Source: Symsagittifera roscoffensis (taxonomy: Eukaryota > Xenacoelomorpha > Acoela > Convolutidae). From it: DNA of 64,000 bases. The stretch spans positions 19,005,318-19,069,317 of the forward strand of contig NC_087070.1 in assembly GCF_963678635.1 (NCBI RefSeq), in the 5' to 3' direction. The notes beneath the pieces are model-generated. The model was not told where the DNA came from. It saw nothing but the letters and a program-made list of their open reading frames with translations, and did not search any database. Positions 40,351 through 52,160 of this stretch are shown in pieces. The translations under genes and the position numbers were made by a program. Position 1 is the stretch's first letter; the number at the start of each line of letters is the position of its first letter.

Positions 40351-40918
40351 AAGTGTTGGGACGCAGAACAGTCCTGCCAGTCATCAAGATAAATTTATCC
40401 TTTAATTCTTCTTCCATTCAGAAATTTGAATTTAGTTGTTATTAACCCTGAATAAAAAAAATTGAGAAACTTGGTGGTTAGAAGTATCAAGGAAAATGTC
40501 TACTTCTCTATGAGAAAACTCAAGCCCTTCTTATCAACACAAAATGATCAGTCATCCTAGTTGGTTGAAAACAATCATGCAGGCTAGAATATTTAATATA
40601 CTCTTCACTCCTGCCTCTCTAAATGAATTATAAGTGTCTCGAAAAACACTAACTAAAACCACAAATTTATGAATGCAGCATATTCTCAAACTCAAAAATC
40701 AAGTTAGAGTTCGTCTTCCATTCAGTTTCAATTTCAAGCTTAGTTGCCTGGTTTCTCATTTGCGTTTTTCTCGCACCAAAACTGTTCCGAGTTTTAACAT
40801 CTTCTTCTTTGTTACTTCTTATTTCATTTCTTTCATTCGGTGTTCGTCGTTTAGAAGTTCTAAAATTTCTAAATTCTTCTGATCTTTTTCCTTTTGCACC
40901 TTGTTTTTCAACTGTTTG
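40351..40918. other. Stretch without a supported gene
   Basis: AT-rich. The minus strand just below 40919 continues a charged coiled coil (KDQKNLEILELLNDEHRMKE) that may be the decayed end of M11 in copy B, but this part has no counterpart in copies C or D. The terminal region seen in C and D is not recognisable here. Confidence 0.45.
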
Positions 40919-41647
40919 TCATTGCTCCATCTCCTCCTCCTGCGACAATGGCTCCGCACTCTCAGTTTCAGTGTCTTGCAACACGTCGGTGGCCATTCTG
41001 ACACTGTTGGAGTCAGTCCTCCAACACCTCAGCTTCTCTATTCTTTTTTTACAACAAGGTAGAGGGTCAACACTGGTCTCTCTGTTCCTGCAGAAGCTGT
41101 TATGGAGACACAACGTCACGTTTCTCTCCGGGTCTTCCTTCAACACTTTTTCCTTTTCTCTACCCTCGTAATCACTTGTTCTCGACGTCCTCTTTACTGC
41201 GGTAGTCACTGCATTCCGATGCGTTACAAAAGCTTGCTTGAAAGCTTCTGATTCATTGTCCATCTGATACGAACTGTACACCCTGCTGTGCTTCGACATA
41301 TGCTTCTTGGCATACTCGTACAACAATGCAGTCATGTTGGCTCTAAACCATGCCATCAGTCGTCTCCTGGCCCATATCCTCTTCACTTCCATCGGAATGT
41401 TCAAAATTTTGCACATTGTCTCAGAAAGAGTTAAGCTTTTTAGACAATCGGCTTCCTACAATTATTCTTTGGTTGGTGTCTCTGGTCAATTGTTCTCCTT
41501 CACACGAGCTTCCAGCTATCGAATCGCCGTCATAATTCCATTTTTCACTATCGTTATGAGCTGTGATGAGTCTGGTAAATCCATGTAGAGCAGCTCTCCT
41601 GAGTCTCAGATCAACACGAGAGTATTTCGCCCGGGAGACCACCATGT
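40919..41647 (-). pseudogene. Module M10-M11, copy B second unit
   Basis: 40919-41416 carries MCKILNIPMEVKRIWARRRLMAWFRA, matching METACKVF.VP.....VW.GMR..QWFRA in copies C and D, then HRNAVTTAVKRTSRTS and CLHNSFCRNRET. It ends in an acidic Gln/Glu tail. Upstream, 41421-41647 covers decayed M10. Belongs to the 3' unit of the 1.4 kb duplication. Confidence 0.6.
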
Positions 41648-42412
41648 TTATAAAAAACGAAGGCATGAGTACCCACCATGTGTCAACATGATGCTCCTCC
41701 AGTTTTGTTTTTGTGGCGCCTCCAGTAGTGGTTCCACTTCCATCATTGCTCGGTGAAGTTCATCATTTTCATCTACTGCATTATAATCTGTCGCTGTTGA
41801 TCCTCTCTGTTTGTGTCTTTCAAAGTCACTGAAGTTCCCACTGGCATATCCCATGAACTTCTTTCCCAGTGTCGGTTCTAACTCGTCTTTAATTCTTCCT
41901 GAAGCTGCTGCAAAAATCTTACATAGCAACTGTAAGAGTTTTCCGACATTCTCGCCAATCTTACACTTTTCGGCACTGAGACGGCTTGATCCACGATTGT
42001 CCTTGTACTCTTTATATCCACCTCTACAAAGTGCACTAGGTATCGGCTTATGCACATTGGAGCCAACGTCGATCCCACTAGATATCGCGGTACAGATGGT
42101 CCCCGTTAAATTTCACACTGCCTGATGTTCATTTCCACCTCTATCGCTTCTCTCTATTTCCCAATATGCTTCTGTTCGGATTGTAACTCTCCCAGAAACA
42201 CTTCTACACTGATGGCCGTAACTATCTCATTCTGTTGTTCTTGATTCAATAGTGACTCTAAAGGGCCAAACATGCTGTAGAGTCTTAGTGCAACCAGTAG
42301 ATTCAATTCTGTTCCTCCGTGGCGCTCTGCAATCAATTCCGTTTCAGTCTTTGCTTTCATCACTATGTTTCCGAACAGTATCGTTAATTGCTTGTGTTAT
42401 TTTGCAAAGGTC
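41648..42412 (-). pseudogene. Module M9 C-terminal part, copy B second unit
   Basis: Frames 41648-42055, 41878-42078 and 42154-42363. Contains TELNLLVALRLYSMFGPLESL (matches ATALRFFSRMCSLQSLEML in D), then RTIVDQAVSVPKSVRLARMSEN and KFMGYASGNFSDFERHKQRG, DENDELHRAMMEVEPLLEAP. Linked to M10. Confidence 0.6.
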
Positions 42413-42705
42413 GTCACTTGTGTTATTTTCGCAACACCGGTGGATTTCATCATGTACACGCTGCTGTGCTTCGACATATGCTTCTTGGCATACTCGTACA
42501 ACAATGCGCTTCTTCCGTTTCTTCCGTTTCAAATAGACTGGAAAATATGACATTGCTCAAATAATCAATAAAAATGCAATCACATTTTTAGACGATGTTT
42601 TTATGCAATCACACACAAAAGACGAAATGTTCATTGTCTTAGAAAAATATCATCAAGTATTATTACAAGAAAACATGATAGCAGTCCTCCAACACTTCAG
42701 CTCCT

Positions 42706-44081
42706 CTATTCTTTTTTTACAAAGGGTAGAGGGTCACCACTAGTCTCTCTGTTCCTGCAGAAGCTGTTATGGAGACACAACGTCACGTTTCTCTCCGGGT
42801 CTTCATTCAACGCTTCATCTTTTTCTCTCCCATCATAATCACTTGTTCTCGACGTCCTATTTACTGCGGTAGTCACTGCATTCCGATGCGTTACAAGAGC
42901 TTGCTGGAGAGCTTCTGAACCAATTTCCATCTGATACGAACTGTACACCCTGCTGTGCTTCGACATATGCTTCTTGGCATACTCGTAAAAAAATGCAGTC
43001 ATGTTGGCTCTAAACCATGGCATCAGTCGTTTTCTGGCCCATATCTTTTTCACTTTTATCGGAATGTTCAAGATTTTGCACATTGTCCGAAAAAGATCTA
43101 AATCTTTTAGACAATCCAATTCCTGTAACTGTTCTTTCGTCGGCGCCTGCTGTCTATCGTTCTCTTTTACATGAGTTTCCAGTCATCCTATCGCCATCAT
43201 AACTCCTACTATCACTATCGTTATGGGCAGAAAAGAATATGGTAAACCCATCGAGAGCAGCTCTCGAGAGTCTCAGATCAAAACCAGATTATTTCGCCCG
43301 GGATACCACCATGTTTGTAAAAAACAAAGGCATTGGTACCCACCATGTGTCAATATGATGCTCCTCCAGTTTCGTTTTTGCGGCGCCTTCAGTAGTGGTT
43401 CCACTTCCATCATTGCTCGGTGGATTTCATCATTTTCATCTACTGCATTATAATCTGTCGCTGTTGATCCTCTCTGTTTGTGTCTTTCAAAGTCACTGAA
43501 GTTCCCACTGGCATATCCCATGAACTTCTTTCCCAGTATCGGTTGTAACTCGTCTTTAGTTCTTCCTGAAGCTGCTGCAAAAATCTTACATAGCAACCCG
43601 TAGGTTTTTTCCGACATTCTCGCCATATCTTACACATTTCCGCACCGAGACGGCTTGATCTACGATTGTCCTTGTACTCTTTATATCCACCGCTACAAAG
43701 TGCACCGGGTATTGGCTTTTGCACATTGGAGCCAACGTCGATCCCACTAGATATCGCGGTCCAGATGGTCTGCGTTAAATTTCACACTGTCGGATGTTCA
43801 TTTCCACCGTTTTTGCTTCTCTCCACTTCCCAATATGCTTCTGTTTGGGTTGTTACTCTCCCAGAAACACTTCTACACTGATGGCCGTAACCATCTCATT
43901 CTGTCGTTCTTTATTCAGTAGTGACTCCATAGAGCCGAACTTGCTGTAGAGTCCTAGTGCAACCAGTATATTCAATTCAGTTCCTCCGTGGCACTCTGCA
44001 TTCAATTCCGTTTCCGTCTTTGCTTTCATCACTATGTTTCCGAACAGTTTCGTTAATTGCTTGTGTTATTTTGCAAAGGTC
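42706..44081 (-). pseudogene. Modules M9 (part), M10, M11, copy B first unit
   Basis: M11 at 42706-43119 (LFRTMCKILNIPIKVKKIWARKRLMPWFRA ... CLHNSFCRNRETSGDPLP), M9 C-part at 43273-43724 (DFERHKQRGSTATDYNAVDEN, LARMSEKTYG). Nearly the same as the second unit. The C-terminal end of M11 is cut at the duplication boundary. Confidence 0.6.
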
Positions 44082-44245
44082 TTCACGCAGTCGAGACCTC
44101 CACATACATGACCTTCTAATCCACAGACCTTCGCCAGACAGCTACCAGGCTTAATCCAGTCTTCTGGTCCCCAGGCAGGCAACTCCACTTTGTTTTCTCT
44201 GTTGCTCTTGAGGCGGGTGTCATCAAACTGTAGATGATTTTAAGG

Positions 44246-44605
44246 TCACTCAGAATTCAGTTCTCTTTGCACATCTTGTGTCGCTCGGAATATCGAATCA
44301 GCATCCGAGCTTGGACAATATAATGATTTCATCAACTCCCACACCACCATCAGGTTCATTCTCAGTAATTCGTCTGGAAAACCCAACCCAAATTCCACTC
44401 GGTTATCAGATTTCGGCACTGAAGTTGCAGTCAACTTTTCTTCCAACACAAGTCCCAGTTCTGCTTGCTGACTGGCAATGCTCCTTCTCGTTGCAATTCT
44501 TGGCAACCAGAACCTTAGCAACACCGCTTGTTCGTAGTCGAAGTAAAAATCTTGTGTGTCGTCATTGATAAAAGGGTTGTATGTCATTCCAACAATTTCA
44601 GACAC
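44246..44605 (-). pseudogene. Module M9 N-terminal part, copy B
   Basis: 119 codons: EIVGMTYNPFINDDTQDF, LLRFWLPR, and NRVEFGLGFPDELLRMNLMVVWELMKSLYCP, matching GMSYNSFLSQEARAAY ... FWTE ... KLRLGCEGNVLFTNLG ... LRPLWC in copy C. Continuous in order with M8 upstream. Confidence 0.62.
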
Positions 44606-45160
44606 TTAATGATACGAGTTCTTCCTAATCGGTTCACAATAATCACTGGACTTCAGCAGTGGTCCCATTGATTCTTTTGTGAGCCTAAGCTCTTTATTCG
44701 AGAATCTTTGTTTTTCGTCGATCTTCTTCAATTGTTCCAGTTCTACCGGTTCTTTCATATTCATTCGCATCGGTTTACTCTGATGTATGTCTAACAGCGC
44801 TTGCAAGAGCAAGGTCCTCGCTAGATCACTATCTTCTCTCAGCATTTTGACACAAGTATTCAGCGCTGGCGCCGATATTTGTTCTAACATGAACCGGACG
44901 AAACATAGAGCCTCTCTCCATTTCGCGCAGACTACTGCCGCTCCTTCACAGATCATGAGGTCCCTCAAACTCGTCATCGAGAGCACCTTCTCTTCCTTCG
45001 ACCTTTTCTTCTCCTCCCAGTCATACTGTTCCTTCGTCAATCCCGTCATGCACCATGCATACCTGAGTTGCAGCTCTGTTCTCATGTACGCTTTCGCTAT
45101 CAGAGCATGTATCTTCGGGGTAGTTCTCATTTCTTCTTCAAAGTGACAACCGCTCTCCAT
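44606..45160 (-). pseudogene. Module M8, copy B (fullest copy)
   Basis: 184 codons: MRTELQLRYAWCMTGLTKEQYDWEEKKRS, ALCFVRFMLEQI, a long helical segment (DLARTLLLQALLDIHQ), and the end SSDYCEPIRKNSYH, equivalent to EDYSRPTKRREYQ before M9 in D. Strongly alpha-helical and charged. No family recognised. It ends in the stop just upstream of M9's VSEIVGMTYNPF. Confidence 0.62.
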
Positions 45161-45264
45161 GGTGAACTCACCAACTGATCTATCGTTTCTGCATGCATTT
45201 CACATTAGACCAATGTTCCGTACGACTTCCGTTTCATTGTTGTGCCTTGTGTCACCTCCTCCAG

Positions 45265-45955
45265 CTAAAATTCCATGAAATTTTTGTTCTCTAGAGCGAT
45301 TAGGTGTCCTCTAGCCGAGTTTCCATATTCAACCATCTCCATGTAACCACCAGCGGGCTCGTCAACTGTCAATCGGCTATACTCCACTGTCCTATGGTTC
45401 ATGCAAGATGGTCTAAAATCTCGTAAGGTACTTTGTCCACACTGGCTGAGTATTTCCATCTCTAATGAAGCTCCAGTCAAAGTGCGGTCACTCCTCTTGG
45501 TTTTGTAATTGGCCGATCTTAATCCTGCCATGAGGATGGGTGACACCATCGTTTTGTCGCTCAGAGCTCTATCTGTGCCAGTCAATCGGTCGTCGCCTTG
45601 CCCCATATCCATGACTTTTTCGACACGCTTCCGTTTGACTGAGTTGACAGCTTTTGCTGAGATATGAGAATCTACTTTTGTCTTTCCTGTTTTTCTCAGT
45701 GTCACTTTGCTGCCCAGTTTCATCTTCATGTCGTTGATTTTCTCGATCACCATTTTCGATCACATCGTTCGTTTTCGAGTTCTCGACTGGTATACGCCTG
45801 AATGTTGCCCTCTTCCTGCGTTGCCTTGATCGGAGAATTGACTCCTTTTTATCAGTGGCCGAATGAAACGACAATTCGCTCAATCTCCCCTCGCATTCAT
45901 CCAACTTATCAATGATATCCCGCATCAGTGGTCTGTTGAGACCTCTCTTCAGCAT
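45265..45955 (-). pseudogene. Module M7, copy B
   Basis: Two overlapping frames. 45569-45955: MLKRGLNRPLMRDIIDKLDE; 45265-45753: a basic stretch KRKRVEKV, GQGDDRLTGTDRALSDKTMVSPILMAGL, LEMEILSQCGQSTLRDFRPS, VEYSRLTV, PAGGYMEMVEYGNSARGHL. Same order as copy A M7, so the protein is genuine. Adjacent upstream is the remnant of M1; M2-M5 are missing. Confidence 0.65.
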
Positions 45956-46179
45956 CGACTGTACTGCACTACTGACCAGACCTCTTCTATGAAGGCAACT
46001 CTGTTCATACTACAGCCTGTTCTATTTTCATGATCCATGTGGTGAACTTCCCACTCTTCTTCTGGCAGGGTTCCCAAGAAGGGTACTCGGGCTGCGCCTT
46101 CTATTCTTCTCCTACGCGGAGACTCCATTACAAGTTTCCTTTCGGTGGTTTTAAACTTACCAGGACAGCTGCTCTCCGG

Positions 46180-46936
46180 CTAGTTTCGGTTGAAGTTCAT
46201 GAAGGCTGAAGGAGGTTCCATTGTGGAAGTTTCGTCTTTCGCTGGTTCAGTCGTCCCTTCCAACGTTTCTGTTCCGATCACGTAGTCGTCCAAGAAAACG
46301 AAGTCTAGGCTGGACACTCCACCTGTCGAGGCTTTATCGTCATCTTTTCCCGCTTCATCGGGATCCTGTTCCATTGGTTCTTCCGGTCGACGGTCTTCTT
46401 CAGTTCTGAGCCAGGTTTTTTTCACCCACTCCAGTTCCTCTTTTGTCTCGTTTAGAGCTTTTATGGTTTCGTTTGTCTGAACTTTTTCATTTACTCTCGC
46501 CCGTTTCAGTGGCATAGCTGCTCTCAGTTGTGAGCTACATGAGGCTGCCTCGCTACTCAATTCTTGATGCATCCTTCTCAACCGAGGTCTAAGCTTGGTC
46601 GGAAGAGGCATTTCACCTGGTTGGTAGGTCCTGGAACTTCCCAATGGAGGCCAAGTTGTTTCCTGAAAGTGCCCCATTTCTCCACCTCATTACCTTCATT
46701 TTTAGGCGGTATAGTACTCCTTGTTGTCCTTAAGCGGCCCTACACAAGACTTCCGTGGGGTGGTCCCCAAGGTTGTCGTGCCCTAAGATGTTTGTAAAGA
46801 CGTCCAGGAACATGACTACTTCTGGGTCCTCCAGGGCGAAGTCTCGATCCATCAGCCGGCGATAGATCGCATCTATCATCGGTCCTTCATAGACCTCTGC
46901 TAGGTCCATCAGTTCATTCAAGTCAAAGTTCTCCAT
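46180..46936 (-). pseudogene. Module M1, copy B
   Basis: 46730-46936 starts MENFDLNELMDLAEVYEG and contains DAIYRRLMDRDFALEDPEVVMFLDV and DHPTEVL, then frameshifts; 46180-46677 has GEMPLPTKLRPRL, the basic AMPLKRARVNEKVQTNETIKAL, and an acidic tail. Matches copy A M1 from its proposed start. The coiled-coil part is shorter. Confidence 0.68.
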
Positions 46937-47029
46937 CCATTTCGTGTGATTCGACTTCGATTATCAGTTTGCACAATTGAAACTTGATGAGTAATTAAAC
47001 GATCAGTCGAGATCTAGAGAAGGGAGACA

Positions 47030-47958
47030 AAGATCCTAGGGAAATAACCAAGCATACCGGTAGAAACCTTGCTCAAGTCGAAACTAGTCAGGAAAACCTT
47101 GAAGGCGAAGCGTTATGACCTAGATGAAGTTGAGAAAGGGACAGCAGTAGTGGGACAAGATTCAATGAGCCTGCTTTAAAAACTAGCCGGCGACAAACCC
47201 GCCGTCACGAGTAAGAAGGATAAAGAACTGGAAGTCACAATAATGAGGAAAACCAAAGTGGGCTTGTGCCAAAGATAATCAGTTGGAGGGCAGAGATCCA
47301 GAGGATAAAGAAGTGGTACGAACATTATTCGAGATTATTCCAGAGGAGGTACTCATGGAGACAAATTGAGGAGGAAAAAATGTCATTCAAGGATGAGGTT
47401 GTGGAGCTCGGAGCAGATCAAGAGTCCGGAGAGTGGTTAATCGACAATGAAGAAGGAGAAACAGAAAATTTGTCCGGGGAGTCGAAGAATTGGTCGCAAA
47501 TTCGATGGAAAGTGAAGATTAACAAGGCAGTCTGTGTATGATACTTGTGGAAATGGAGAGGAAGAACCAGGATATAGAAATGCAGATAGACCCCTCGTCT
47601 AGGACATACATTCTAGAGTGTGATGATGCAAATGGAGGAGACGAACTAAAAATTATAGCAGTATCAAGGAAACCCTTCAGCTAGTTGTCATGCAGTTCAA
47701 AAATCAGGACGAACCTAGAGCCCGAGAGTGACAGGGAAATCTTGAGCGGGATAGCATGTGTCAAAATAAGAGATGATATCCACAACCCGGGAGAATCGAC
47801 AGGGCAAACGATGGCACTCAAGAATCATGTGAAGGCCAGGTACAGGCTATAGGACTTGTTTCGGGCACAGAAGAATGACAAGACGGCAAGCCATCTCCTC
47901 AGATGGATCCAAACAGGTGTAAAAAAGAAGGGAATTTGACTAAGACAGCTACAAGACC
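47030..47958 (+). pseudogene. Gypsy Pol linker remnant, copy 2
   Basis: Broken frames matching the linker of copy 1: KEVVRTLFEIIPEEVLMET against SIVNQLVSSMPKEVLLRT; VSRKPF against ASKRPT; ALKNHVKARYRL.DLFRAQKND against YLKARYRLSDLLRAQRND. The element is 5' truncated: no Gag, protease or RT is present before it. Confidence 0.65.
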
Positions 47959-48960
47959 TTGAGCCAGTTCTACAAGGAACGAATGAGGCTACTCTATCAC
48001 ACGGTACGGTGGCTTGCAGGAGAAGAGATGAAGAAAAAATACTTCACAAAAAAACCCAATCAGTCTAGCGCAGCTGTATCAGACAGAGGTGTGTTTTTCA
48101 TATCGCATGATCAAATGGGACATCAAGGAAAAGTCAAAGTGCAACAAAGAAAGCTGCACCGTTTTGACTGGCCAGGAATGAGGAAAGCTTGCGAAAGATC
48201 GGTCAACGCATGTTTGTCATGTCTGCAAGTGAAAGAACCAAGGAAGATGAATTCCCACTCAATTCAGTGGAAAAATTAGAATTTAATGAGGTCGTGCAGA
48301 TAGACCATCAAAAAATCAGCCTGACAGAATCAGGATATAATCAGTTACTGGTAATCATAGACAGCTTCACGAAACTTGCAGATTGAGTACTGTATCAAAC
48401 GGCCTCTGCGGAAGAAACTTGTGATCACTTAATCACAGACTGGACATCAAGATACGGTTGTTCCATGACCTTTCAACCAGACAACGGGAATCCCTTCGTT
48501 GGGAATCTGACGAAAAAGTTGATTAAAAAACCTCACATTGCCCACGCACACTTAACGACTTACCACCGACAAACGAATGGACTGGTGGATAGGCACAATA
48601 GGACACTAGCGAATATGCTTAGAGTGTACTGCTCGAGGTGCATGACGGATGGGGATAATTTATTGTCACAAGTAGTTTGAGAATATAACAGTAAACAACA
48701 CTCGGCAACGTTGAATCAGTCCTTTCATGATACTTTCAGGCAGAGAAACAGCTATACCATTGACGTTTTTCTACCCAGAATATGAGGAGCAAAAGACTTC
48801 ACCCCAAGCCTAGTTGAGGGAAGCGATCAAAAGACAACAAGATCAGAACTAAGTGCAGAAGGAACACAGCCCAAGCGCATGTGAGACAATGGAAAATGTA
48901 CGATGAAAAAATTCTACAGGCAAAACCGTACACTGTGGGACAATATGTCTAGGTAACTCA
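47959..48960 (+). pseudogene. Integrase core, gypsy copy 2
   Basis: Zinc finger SHDQMGHQGK ... CLSCLQVKE, catalytic D in QIDHQKISL, D in FQPDNGNPF, and TNGLVDRHNRT where copy 1 has Glu (VERQ), so the third catalytic residue is Asp here. Several stops and frameshifts (48278, 48384, 48678 and others) fragment it. Same family as copy 1. Confidence 0.82.
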
Positions 48961-49125
48961 GAATGTAATTCCTCCAAAGGTAATAAAGAAATTTTTACAG
49001 AAATGGAGAGGATCATTCACGATAACAGAAGTACACAAGCAGTGTCGGTTCTACCACTTGAGCACATGGTGAGATGCGCACTATGAAAATTTGAGCCTCA
49101 TGTCCTGTCACCGGAGGATTGGTGC

Positions 49126-49900
49126 GTGCCCCAAAATTTGGAAGAACTAGAGTATATGATAGCGGAACCGGCATGTGAGGTGAACGAGAAGGGCACCAGA
49201 GAAAACAATGATGGCAATGAGAACACGAGCATGGATGACAATGAAAATATAGAACTCCACTCGGATGAAAGCTCTTTTGCAGAAGAGGACTGGAATCAGA
49301 ACGAGATGCCAGAGTGGATAGAACCAGACAAGCCCATGGCCAAGGGGACAATAAGACGCGAAGGCAAAAAGACCAGCATTAGATACAGTAGGTATGGTGA
49401 TGACTTCCTGATTGACAAGATAAATCCAGACGGGATAGGGGCACACTTTGTGAGCATGGGTGACTTAGTCTAAGAAAAGTAGTGACAGATCATCAACGAT
49501 AATGAACACTCCTGGCAGGAGGATCATAGTGTGCCGGAAACAGAATTGGATCTAGAACAGAGTGAGTATTAAAAATGGAGCACACAAACTTAAGGATTCT
49601 AAAGTGGATACGTGGCCTGCCAGCCGACGAAAAGGAGAAAAAAAGCAACCAACAAGTCGACATATCCGAACCAAATGCGTAAATGATAAAAAAAACTCGT
49701 TTGGCCGGACAGCGATGGACCGGACATTAGACATAGCATCAGATAACTTGAGCACGGCACCATCGACGGGGACGTCGATAATTATTTTTGTCTGTGAATT
49801 GGGGTAGGACATACCCACACGGAAAATTTAATGATAAAAAAAAACGGGGAAAAGAGAGAAACCTGTGGAATGGAACTGGAGCAGGAGGAAGTTGAGCCTA
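49126..49900 (+). pseudogene. Integrase C-terminal extension, gypsy copy 2
   Basis: AEPACEVNEKGTREN against DPACEVNERGTRDK of copy 1, IRYSRYGDDFLIDKI against YNTYGEDFDVDRI, and the ENLMIKK-like end. Confirms that the long acidic extension is a family trait. Confidence 0.7.
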
Positions 49901-49944
49901 CCATAAGAAGAAATTTCAAGATCGAGTTTGAAATACCAATTAAA

Positions 49945-50270
49945 TACTTGTAGAACATTTTGATCACGGACGGTAATTTCATCCTGTCGGAAAGAACCAT
50001 TGCGATCTGCATAACAGAAGATATGAGCTTTAAAGCTAATACCAGTGCTTTTTGGTGACGAAGGTTAGTGAGAGGAATGTGATGGAACCTGAACAAGTGG
50101 TACTGGCCATGACACGACTAAGGGACTTTCTAGCGGAGAGGGGGAGTAAAGAAGTCTCAATATCAGTTTACAATCCGAATAGAGGCAGATTGAACCCCCG
50201 AGAGCTGTATGCTAACCTGAATTTGGTCATGCGGTAACGGAAATAACGGTAAATTTACACAAGAAGTTTT
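49945..50270 (+). pseudogene. Macro domain, gypsy copy 2
   Basis: NILITDGNFILSERTIAICITED, SFKANTSAFW then stop; after a deletion of about 40 residues VTKVSERNVMEPEQVVLAMTRLRDF, SKEVSISVYNPNRGRLNPREL, and in another frame EITVNLHKKF. Aligns piece by piece with 8829-9264. The loop NRGRLNPREL replaces the Gly-rich catalytic loop of OARD1-type macro domains, as in copy 1. Confidence 0.68.
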
Positions 50271-50469
50271 AACTGAGCATTGCCTGAGTCTCGAGTGGAT
50301 GCATAAGTGTTGAGTAAGAGCTTGGGTCTTGAGTGCAAGCGAAAGTCTCGAGCTAAAAGGGCGGTAGATGGCAGGAGATGAGATTTTTATCTAAATATCA
50401 TGACAATCCAACTAGAGTTTTTACGCAAATAGCACGGTGCTAAATCATAAACGGATTTCTGCATAAACG
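50271..50469. other. Spacer between macro domain copy 2 and module block C
   Basis: About 200 bases. No conserved frame, and no clear similarity to the 400-base spacer at 8427-8828 apart from position. Repeated TCTTGAGT/TCTCGAG words (50285-50355) give it a slightly repetitive character. Confidence 0.5.
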
Positions 50470-51480
50470 GATTTGTAGATGAGTTCTACAGGCGCCAGGG
50501 GATTTGAACAAGTCTCAGGTGGACGAGAGGATGGCAGTGATGCGCAAGGCCATCTTGCAGCTAGAATATCAAGGAGAATGCAGGGAGTCAGCGACAGAAG
50601 CAGTGCTGATGGTGGGTTACATATCAGAAGGAATCTCGAAACAGTAGCAGACAAGGTGGCTGTGATGAAGCACCGATGAAGGCCTGAAAGGATTCGAACT
50701 GGCAAGGAATGCCGGCTTAAGCAGCACTACGGTGTATGATGCTGGAGAGTTTCCCCTCCCGACCAGGCCAGCCACTAGGACCGAGACTCAGTCTAGCAGC
50801 AAAACTTCGTCAATCATACGATCTCAACAAACATAGGAGGCTAATCCGGACAACAGTAAACTAAGACGAGAGTCGGAAAAGACCCAGAAGGAACGGGATT
50901 AAGCTGCTCTTGATGAGATTCAGGCTTCTCTTGAGAGGAATAAAGTGGTGCTTGACAGGGATCAAGCTATTCTTAAAAAATACAAACTCATACTTGCGAG
51001 AGATTTGTGTAAAACTGACTTGGAACAAATCCGGGGACGACAGAAAACCAGGGAAAATTGCGACCAACTGAAATCGGAGCTTGATCGACAGAGAAGACAG
51101 GGGGAAATGGGGAGTGGCAAATAACTCAAAAATGAAACACCTAATGAACCGCTGATGTCGAGATCAAGATCGTAGACGGAAGTGGATGAGGCCCCCAGAG
51201 CGAGCGGCCGTTTCAATCTCGATAGAATAGCTCAAGAACAGATGAGCGAAGATCTGTAGACATGGACTCCTCCGGAACCCATTCATTCCTTGAGAGAGCT
51301 TGAGTCGGGCCAGTCAGCCCACTGATGGTGGATGTCGCTCCACCAGGCCTGACACCCAGTTCAACTGGAGGTAGTCAACGAATTGCGGGAACATCGCGTC
51401 TCAAGGAGCTGCAGGAGAGGTTGAAGTCGAGGATTCCCGAGAGTCTCGCATTGGAAGTGGAACCACACACCTGGAGATAA
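50470..51480 (+). pseudogene. Module M1, copy C
   Basis: Broken into short frames: VDEFYRRQGI, then QVDERMAVMRKAILQLEYQ and SATEAVLMVGYISEGI, GEFPLPTRPA, then a charged coiled coil (LERNKVVLDRDQAIL). These align to copy A DEIYQRL, DPGLAMFVVALLNAL, PTEVVLMLAF and GEMPLPTQPA. It lies about 200 bases after the macro domain on the same strand. Confidence 0.65.
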
Positions 51481-52100
51481 GCAACCAGTCAGGAGCGTCT
51501 TGATTTCAAATTACAAGAAGAACACTGAAAAAAGATATCATCGAAACCGTAGAGAAGATTGCACGGCTGCACAGTGTGAGAGGAGGGCGGAATTTTTCAT
51601 GCAGCCCAGGATACCCGAGGGCATGATGAGGGGGGCTAACGCAACGATGTCTCTAGAGGCCAAACGATTAATATGATGAGATTGCCAGAGAAGGTACGCT
51701 GTCTCCTGCTGGAGGTGAGGATTTATTTGGATCCTGCGATACTCACGATCTGTACGGTTCCGTACAACATGATGCAGGACAAAAATGGGATGAACATGAA
51801 CGAAAGAGTGCGCCATAATAATAAGGTAATAAAATATTCTACCCCTGAGATTGCTTGATGTCGCGTGAATGATGGAGAATTCGTTGCTGAATGGCTGCTC
51901 ATATGATGACATCTACTTTGATCGACCTTGTGGAGTGGTTGAACGGTAGTGGAGTGGTTGAACGGTATCTTACAGAAACACATCAACAGTCTAGCGCCAG
52001 ATTTGCTGGAGGCTGGCCAATCACCTTTATCCACCGCCGAGACCTCCTTCCTTCCCCGTCAGGCCAATGGGATACAGCTTGGGCGAGATGATCAATTCTA
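51481..52100 (+). pseudogene. Module M2 (SGNH-like), copy C
   Basis: Decayed. GMMRGANATMSLEA corresponds to the block III region (LGTND in A; here the Asp is Ala), DPAILTICTVPYNMM to RIVVLYKIPQNPM, and NGIQLGRDDQF to NGIHF (His to Gln). Inactive as an SGNH enzyme. Between M1 and M3 as in copy A. Confidence 0.55.
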
Positions 52101-52160
52101 GAGATAGTTCAGTGAGCAGTAGGAAAAAACAGCCGGTCTCAACACCCCTGGAGAATTTAC

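Larger units (their letters stand above)
41015..44081. repeat. 1.4 kb tandem duplication of M9-M11, copy B
   Basis: 41015-42412 and 42682-44081 are direct repeats (offset about 1668), beginning AGTCCTCCAACAC and ending TTTGCAAAGGTC, with high identity. Between them, 42440-42520 holds a third small fragment of the same sequence (GCTGTGCTTCGACATATGC). Confidence 0.85.
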
